Positions 9,964 to 18,900 of a stretch of DNA of 64,000 nt are shown piece after piece (within the stretch, counting starts at the first letter, position 1; each line of letters starts with the position of its first letter). Source of the stretch: Strongyloides papillosus (lineage: Eukaryota > Nematoda > Chromadorea > Rhabditida > Strongyloididae); the NCBI GenBank assembly GCA_005656395.1, contig SRSI01000012.1:372001-436000 (forward strand), read 5' to 3'. Below the pieces are notes generated by a model. It worked only from the letters and a program-made list of their open reading frames with translations, was not told the DNA's origin and did not search any database. Made by a program: the position numbers and the translations under genes.

Positions 9964-12900
9964 ATGATTTTACTAATTTTTTTTTTAAAAACTACTACTA
10001 TATTAATTATTCCATCATTCACAAATGGAATTTTATTATACGAAAAAGAAAATAACAATTTCAATGGTTTAACTAATTATGATGTAAGAAAAAAAATATC
10101 TATATATAAATTATTAAAAAATTAAAAATTGCAGGATAATATTGTTAGAATTAAAAGAAAAAAGTCTAAAAAAGAAGAAGTACCATTGGAAAGTACTCCA
10201 TTAGCTGGTATGAATATAAATTTTTGTAGTTATTAAAATTGATTAATAGTATTTTTACATTTTAATTTTGAATTTAAAAAATTTTTAAATATTTCTTAAT
10301 TTTAATGCGTATCATGTAGAAGCTTTTCAGTTTAATAAGATATTAAAACCTTCATTTAGTAGATGAATTTGTAGATTTATTCAACTTAAAAAGAGGCTAT
10401 AGGGGTGAAAAAGTATAGTGTAATTTTTAAGATAACATCATTGATATTTATAAGGATATTAAAATTATGTTGCTAGTGTTCTATTAATCAGTATATTAGA
10501 ATTTATTGCATTTTTAGGCAACAATTTTTTAGAGTTTGTAGAAATTCTGTAGAAAACATAAATATCTGTTTTTAAAAAACTAAAAATACGATATGTAATA
10601 TAAAAAGACAATTTTTAGTTACTTAATTCTTTAATTTTTTGTTAACATAATCCTATATTAATAATCATTAATTTTTGATTATTTACTTATTGATTTGGAA
10701 AAAAATTGATTAAATAATTTTAAAATTCTAATTTATGTACTTTTATATTTTAATACATTTGTGTAAAAATGCAATGATTTTTTACAAATGATGGCAAAAA
10801 AGTAGGAAAAATTTCAATTTACAATTACTAACATAGATTTATATTTATAATTTGATGTAGTAGTTCTCTGAATAAAAAAATATATTTCTTTAGATAAAAT
10901 TTTATAAAACACTATTTAGTTCTAAATTTAATAATTATTTTTTAATAATGCTGATAGCAAATAAAAAAAGTTCAGATATTTTCAAAAATATTAGTATTTT
11001 TTAAACTGATAATAAATTAAACATTAACTACATAGTTATCAAAATGAGTTTTTTTTTTAATTTTATATATATTTATTGTTTAGAGCCAGTTTCTAGTGAA
11101 AAAGGAGGACCAAAAAATGGTAAAAATGGTAAGTTAAGTAGAAAATCCTATAACAGTGTATATTTTGCTAATGGTGCTTAATCATTTTAAATTTGATAAA
11201 ATTTCTATTTTTATTGAATAGTAAATTAAACTAAAAAACAATGCTAATTATCGCAAAAAATAATATATTTTTTATTGCCACAGATACTAAAAACAGTATG
11301 CTTGATGATGACGATATAACGTTAAGTAAGAAAAAAATATAGATTTAATATGTATTGGAATTTTTATTTATTTATAGGTGATTTCAATGCAGTGAATGCA
11401 TTTACTAATATGAATAATGGAATGGATAATATGAATTCAATGCAAGGAATGAATAATTATGATATGGGCAATATGAACAATATGGGTGCAATGCCAATGA
11501 GCAACGGAATGGACGGATTTGGCATGTCTTCTATGGGTTATGGTGGAATGATGGATCCTTATTCTATGGGTTACGGCGGTATGGGATATGGCTACGGAGG
11601 CATGGGGATGTCAGGTAAGATTAAAACTATCTTTACTTGGTACTGTTCCTTTTCAGTAGGGAAATTTTTAAAATATTATTTTATAATATTAAAACTAATT
11701 TTTTTAAAATTTTTATTAACTACACAGATAGAGGCAAATATTTTATACAAGATTCACTTTTCGGCCTTTTCAATTTTTACCACTTGAAGCCACAATGCTC
11801 CAATATCTTGAGGCGTCTTTATAAATAGGTCGTTTTCCCTATTATTTTTTCGCCATATAAACTCCGCTAAATACTATTTAGCATATTTATTGTAAATTTT
11901 TGTGTTTTTTATTTCTCCATTGGTGGATCCACATATTTTTTTAATTACCTGGGTGTGAGATCCAAATTTGGTGTCAATAACGTAATATTTGCTACTGGTT
12001 TTAAAATAGCTGGATTACCTTTAGAATAGTGGACGCATTAATATTTTGAATTTTAATTGAAATTAATTTACTTAATATGCATATTTATAAATGTATATAA
12101 TAGCTAATGATGTTTTTACTAAATTCAGCATATTTAAAAAAATTAGATTTTTTAAAGTTGGTGACACTTTTTTTGTTTAACTATTTAACCCTTTCAGCCC
12201 TGAACTTCTAAGAAACATAACTTTGTCAATTTTAAAGATAATGGAATGATTTTATACTCATTCAATAGAGAAGGGTTGGCGAAATAATCCTATCTAAAAT
12301 TGAATATGGTGCTACTTAATAATAATGTATAGTAGTTATTTAAAGTAGAGGTATAATGACTAATTTAGTAAAAATTTTAGAATAAAAAATTTACAAAAGA
12401 AATATACATATAGTTAGATAATAAAACAATAAAAGAAACATTATTATAGTAACTTTTTGAGTTTTATAAGGATAAGCATTCAATTCTTGCAATGTTCTAT
12501 TCTTAGACATTTTTAAAAGCAATAATAAATTTTACAATAAATGATTGATATGAAAAAGTTTTTTTGGTATATATGCATAATAAAGCTGAGAATTGCAAAA
12601 GTTTTCTAAAAACGATTAAGATACTTTAGACTTTCTTATGATATTTAGTAGATATAGGTAAAAGGTCTGATTCTTACAATAGAATTAACTTTTTTTTTTA
12701 CTTACTAAATGTATATAACTATGCTAATTATGATGCTATTATTCGATAGATAAATTTTATTTTATTGAGATTTTAAATATTTCATTCAATTTCGCCATCC
12801 TTTTTTTACTATATTCGTTTTTAAAAAGTAATATTTTACTTAGAATTTATGTTGTTACATTCAATTCAAGTTCAGGGCTGAAAGCGTTAAAGCATTAAAT

Positions 12901-15900
12901 GTTGTAAAAATGAGTTTTTATATAAGAAAAGCATATTTGAATGAAAAATAAATCATTCCTTTAAAATTTTAAAAATACTTTCGAATTCATTTTTTAAACT
13001 AAAAAAAGAACTTTTAAAAATGACTTTTTTTTGCTCAAAAAAATAAATGAAAGCGGTGTCAATACATTTTTTTTAAACTAAAGATTCGCTAGATAACTTT
13101 TGTTAATTATTAAACTTAAGAAATTGAGTTGATGAATTAATTTTGCAGAATTTTTGTATCTAATTCCTATAGGGTGTATCTAATGACAGCAATGCCCAAT
13201 AATAAGAACGCAATGCTTTAGTCTTATCAAAAAATGATTGAAATCATTCTTTGGAAATTATAAGAAATTGGTAATTAAAACTAGAATAAATTTTAATATT
13301 TTTGTTAATATATTAAGATATTTTGGAAAAAAAGTTCAAAAATCACAGTAGTATAATAACTTACTGCAAAAAAAGCATGTTTAGCTAGAAAATTGCATAT
13401 ATTGGCAAAAAATGGTTAAAAATTAAGAGGTGTCACCAACTCTAAAATTGAGCCAGCTAAAATGCTGAGCTTCATGTTTACTAGACTTGCAGAATCTCTA
13501 TCTATCACAATGCATTATCAATTTCTCCCCAATAAATATCTTAATAATAGCCATTAGGATCTTGAAATCTCTACTTAGACATTGTGTTAATAATTGGTCA
13601 CCATTTCTACAACACAGCTCACTAACGTATATAGAGGTAGTTAATTTTGCATAGTAAAATTAACAAAATTTGATAAAGGTTTTTTATTTTTTTAGATTTT
13701 TTTTTATTACAAGTGAGAAAGTATTATCTTATCATTTAAGACCACTTTACTTTTATCATACCAGTCTTAGACCCACCTTCGGTAGGTTATAGCTGGTCCG
13801 CAGAGCAAAATTTTTATTAAAGTATTTTTATACTAAATTGTTAATCAAAGTATGTGTATAAAAAATTGTTTCATTAAATTATACATTTCTGAAGATATAA
13901 GATAACCGAAAATACATTGTTTTAAAATATGAGTTATTTCTGAGTTTTAAAATCATTTTATAACATTTACATCTGTTAAAACTGATTAGTTAAATAAAAA
14001 ATTTACCCAACAAAAATAATTTTATTTATATCCAAAAAGTGGATAAAAATGAACATTTTAATCATTCCAAGTAATAATTTAAGCGACTTTCTATTATATT
14101 ATTTAAATTAGCATAAATAATTTAATATCATTGCTCTATTAACTACATATCTACCTTAATTTTACAAAAAATAAAAATGACAAAACAAAAAAATTAATAC
14201 CTAAAATAACTTCTTTCGGTTTTAAGCTACAAAATTCGTTAATGTTTTCATATTTTATGTAGACTTTGTTCTATGTACTAAATTTAGTTTTATTTTCTTA
14301 AAACGACTTGGCATAAAATTATAATATTAGAAAATTTTAATTTTTACTGAAGAAATGATCATCACTTTTTGATCCATAACTTAATTCACTTTTTATTAAT
14401 CTTTTTGATATTACGTTTCCTTCTAATTCTTGATTTTGTATCTTTTAAATGAGCCATAAACCATAAAATTTCATTAACTTTGAAAAGAGTTATTTCTGGT
14501 TAAAAACTATACAAAAATGTGTCGAAAAAGTAGTGTTTTTTAAATATAACTTAGTCAATTGTAAACCAAATGTTTTAAGACACATTTTCCCTCCTAAGTT
14601 GGAAAAAAATACATCTATTAAATTTTTAGTCGTGAAATTTGATCAAGTTTTGAAAAGAGTTATGTCTGGAACAAAATTGATTTTTATGAAAAAAATGGAA
14701 AAAAGGCAAAAAAGTTAACATTCAAATTAACATAACTTCTTTTGTTGTTAAGCTATAAACTTCATTAGACTCTTATTTTTTAGGTTAGACCTAGATTTAT
14801 AAAACGATACTTTTCTACTTCATTTCATCAAGTTTTGACTAAGTTATAGATATTTAAAATTTTAATCATTTTTTTAAAATGGTCACCACTCTTTGAACCA
14901 TAACTTGGCCAATTTTTAATACAATTCAATAAGAACGTGTTTCCGCACTATTCTGGAATTAGACCTTTAAAATGATATATATACCATTGTATCTTATATA
15001 TTTTGAAATATCGTTGACCCCTGGTCAAATCTATGCTAAAAAAGGCCAAAAAACGATGTTTTTTAAAGATAATTTGGCCAAAAATTTTTAAAACTAATCC
15101 AGTCCCTCTAGTTAGAAAAAAACACATCTTTTGGCTATTTACCCATAAAAATCGGTTGAATTTGAAAAGAGTTATGAGAGAGACAAAATTTTTTTCCTTA
15201 TTTCTTTTTGTTATAGATTATCACTTTTTTCATCATAACATTTAAAATTATTAATGACTAAAATTTCTTTGCAAACCTTAAGTCTGTTACAGTGCGTTAA
15301 GACCTAAGCATTGCAGCAATTTAGATGCGTGGCAATAATTCATGCCCCATATATGAATTTTGTATTGGATCATCGAAAATTGGTAAGAAAAGGTTAAGTG
15401 AAACCAAATTAAATAAAGTAATAATATAAAATAAGAGATTTATCGACGAATCTATAAAAATAGAGTTACATATTACCAGAATGACCGATGTGCATTATCA
15501 GGTTTTTATGCCCCAAAGATTGTTTAAAATTTTTTACTCATTATCACTGGGAAAGTATTGTATAATCACTATTGATTACTTTGTTTTATCATATTATCTC
15601 TTTTTATTAACAAAAAACTAATCTCAAAAATAATCCTACCGAAAAGAAACAGTACCAAACTATCTCTATTTTTATAACAATTAATTAATTACTTTTAGGT
15701 TTAATGGGTGGTTTATCCATGGGGATGGGGATGCTCGGCGGAATGGGCGGAATGGGTAAGTAACAAAATTTTATTAAGTGGTATTACCCACATAATTTAA
15801 CATGTATAAATATTAAAATTGCATTCAAATTTTACATAATAATATTTATACAATAGACTCTCGATTATCCAAACACCACGGGACTAAGGGTAGTTCGGAT

Positions 15901-18900
15901 AACTAAAATTTCCAATAACCGAACATGAATAAAAAAATATAATTTTCGATTTTTACATAGAAAATAACTCATTGCATATCGATATAGATATTAAATATCA
16001 ATTTTTTTAGTAAATATACGAAACAAAAAATTATTTGGTTTTAAATAATCCCTTTATTTTGTGAGTTTAAATAGATTATCTTTTTTTAAAGCTAAGTTTT
16101 ATCAAATTCCTACACACAAAAAAAATGGGACACACATTTGCGTAAAATGTTATTAAATTTGTCCCACCTAATAAAATTTGAATTTTCTTGATTTGCGATA
16201 ATTTTAACGCAATTATTTTGTACAAAAAATTAAGACAATAATTAAAATTAGTTTTTATTTTATATTTTATTGTTTTATTTTAAAACTTAAGTTATTTTTT
16301 ACAATACATTTTAAAGTACAATAGTAGAATTTAACTTATTATAAGATTAAAAAATGCTTTTATAAAGAGTATTTATCGATATATGATAGTATTTTTTAGA
16401 TATTCTTTAATTGTTTGGATAACTATAAATAAGATTTTTATAAAAAGTTATATTCATCTGATGATTAAACTTTTTTATACTGTTTTTCAAGATCATCTTT
16501 AAAAGTCAAACTGATTAAAAGTTTTAAAACATTATACGTTTTGTTCATAGTAAAAAAATTTTTAAATATTTTAATTTAAATAAGAAAAATAGCAAGTACT
16601 GAGATAATATTTTTAATAAACATTACTTTGTATGGTTAGATAATTATTACTCTTTCTTATTGTTGTTGTAAAAATTCTAATTTTTTAAATTTACTGGTGT
16701 TAACGGGTTATTTAAAAGAATGATTTTGTTGAAACGTTAACAACTTTACACGAAATTGACTTCTGATAACTCACTTCATAATATATTATAAAAACGATAT
16801 TAGATTCTAAAATAGGTGTAATATTTTTAAAATTTCTAAGATTAAATAAATGTTTCATTACTTCAAAATATTAAAAGTATATATTTTTGTTAAAAAACGA
16901 CCAAATTTATGCGAAAATCTAACATTTTGCGTCATTTAAAACATTTTTGTTTTCGCCTGATATTTTTAAAATTTGAATAAATTTTGACATTTCAAAGTGG
17001 TGGGACATTTTATTGCATTTTATGTAATAATGTCAAAATTTGTCCCACTTTTTTTTTGTGTGCAGATATATTAACTGTCTTATTATTTCAAAAAAAATTG
17101 ACATTTTATAGATTTTTTTTTAGAATTAGTAGTTTATTTATTTTACACACGTAGAAAAGAATGCATCTCTTTACCTAAAGTAATTAATTGAATATTTTTA
17201 TGTATAAAATTTTAAATTTGTAAATTTTTGTGAAAGTTTCTCTGTTCAGTTAATCGAGGTTCGGATAATTGAGAGTCCGCTATATTTATATTTTATTTTT
17301 AATAATAGCAACAAAAATTTATTATATTTATAACGCGTAAACCCTATAACAACAATATAAACAAAACTTAGACTATAACGGGTACACATAATTAACAAAA
17401 AAGATAACATAACAATTTCACAACAATAAGTGACAATATTAAATTTGGTTACTGGTGACCGCATTGGGAAAATCCTGACATTATCCCAAATGCTGGTCAC
17501 CAGGGACTCGCTTTAAAAAACTCCTCCTCCTTTAGAAGATTCAACTTTCTTAACCTCTGAGTTCCCTCATTCATCTTTCTCAGGACTCCATTCATCAATT
17601 AACATCTTTTTCAAAAACTTCCTGTGTGTCTTGATAACTGCACCACCACTCATTGGCTTAATCCATACATTAGCTCCTTTGATTCTTTGAATTTCATAGG
17701 GTCCTGAGTGCTGAGTATCAAGCTTGGAGCTATTCTACTGCTTCAACATAACTGACTGTCCTACATAAAAGTCATCCTCAAAAGCAACAGGACAGTTCTC
17801 TCTATCTTCCCCAGACTTTACTTTCAACACCTTCTTGTCCATAGCACTTAACTTCTTCAATTCCTGAATTTTACAAGGCGGATCCTTAACCCTATCCACC
17901 GAGACACCTTTTTAAATTTTCTGAGCCTCCTCAGTACCTTTTCCTTCAGAAATTTCATTGATACCTGTACTTTCACATAAGTTACCACTAACGAGCTTAC
18001 AAGCTAAACGTGAATCCAAAACTGCCGTGTTTCTCCCTTTCTTAAAATTCCTTCTCTTCATCGACAACTCAAGAAGCGGACCATTCTCCACCTTCCCTTC
18101 TCCAATTTCTCTTTCCTGGCACCCTCCTGCATCATAAGCAACATCACTCGTATTAGTACGTAAAAACTTCTTTCCTGGGTCCTCATAACATATCAACGGT
18201 TTTTCCATCACTCTTTTCAAAGCATCAGGTTTATCCAAATTTTTCTTATCCCTAACTAAACGACACGTTTTTTCACCTGACTGTACACCATCGGAACTCA
18301 ATTCATGATCCAACTCTGGCATCTGCGCACGACCAACTGTGCTTTCCTTTAGATCTTCATTGACATCCAACGTAAGTACATTTTGACTTTCTTTAAGAAC
18401 ATTCCCTTTTTCAGGAACTTCACAAGCATCCTCAATGACAATATTGTTTAACCTAACCATTATGACCATCTTTTGGAGCAAAATCCTTAACTGGCTTCTT
18501 CTTAGATAACCGTAACACATCAATTTCAAGCTCAAACATAGTTTTACTCCAATGATCGAGTCATACTTCTGTGAAACATCCTTATCTAACAACACAATGA
18601 ACGGCAGACGTAATTGTTTGTCTCTCCATAAGATGCCTAGCATACATGTTCCAACAGGTATAACCTCTTTCACACCAAATAAACAACGTTTCTTGTACGG
18701 TAATAACTTAACTTCAGGATCACCAGCTTGAATATCAAAGTAACTTGATAACTTTACAAAGTTGACTGCTGCACCACTGTCAACCAAACCTTTCTTTAGA
18801 ACTTTACCAAACATGAATTCCTCAATAACCAAAGACGTATTATTCTTCTTATCCATAACGTTTATCTTGACATCGGTACTCCCGATCTCTAGTTTCTCAG

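Larger units (their letters stand above)
11615..15698 (+). other. Intron 5 of gene C, 4.1 kb
   Basis: GT at 11615 and TTTTAG at the 3' end. It carries the piggyBac-like MITE (12189-12886) and a diverged tandem duplication (about 14180-15230). The rest is AT-rich sequence with no coding signal. Most other introns of this gene are 40-60 bases, so the size is due to inserted repeats. Confidence 0.65.

Noticed and set aside
11637..11828. Open frame running past gene C exon 5
   Set aside because: Reads into intron 5 after a good GTAAG donor; low-complexity and not conserved-looking.
13760..13805. Short GC-richer hairpin-like stretch (ACCTTCGGTAGGT) as a possible tRNA
   Set aside because: No acceptor stem, anticodon arm or T-loop consensus could be fitted.
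14533..15245. Two plus-strand frames of 61 and 70 codons
   Set aside because: They lie in the diverged tandem repeat; related repeat sequence gives Lys/Phe-rich readings typical of AT-rich DNA, not a gene.
17246..17500. 84-codon minus frame, and its partner at 19963-20148
   Set aside because: Both are readings of the LTRs.
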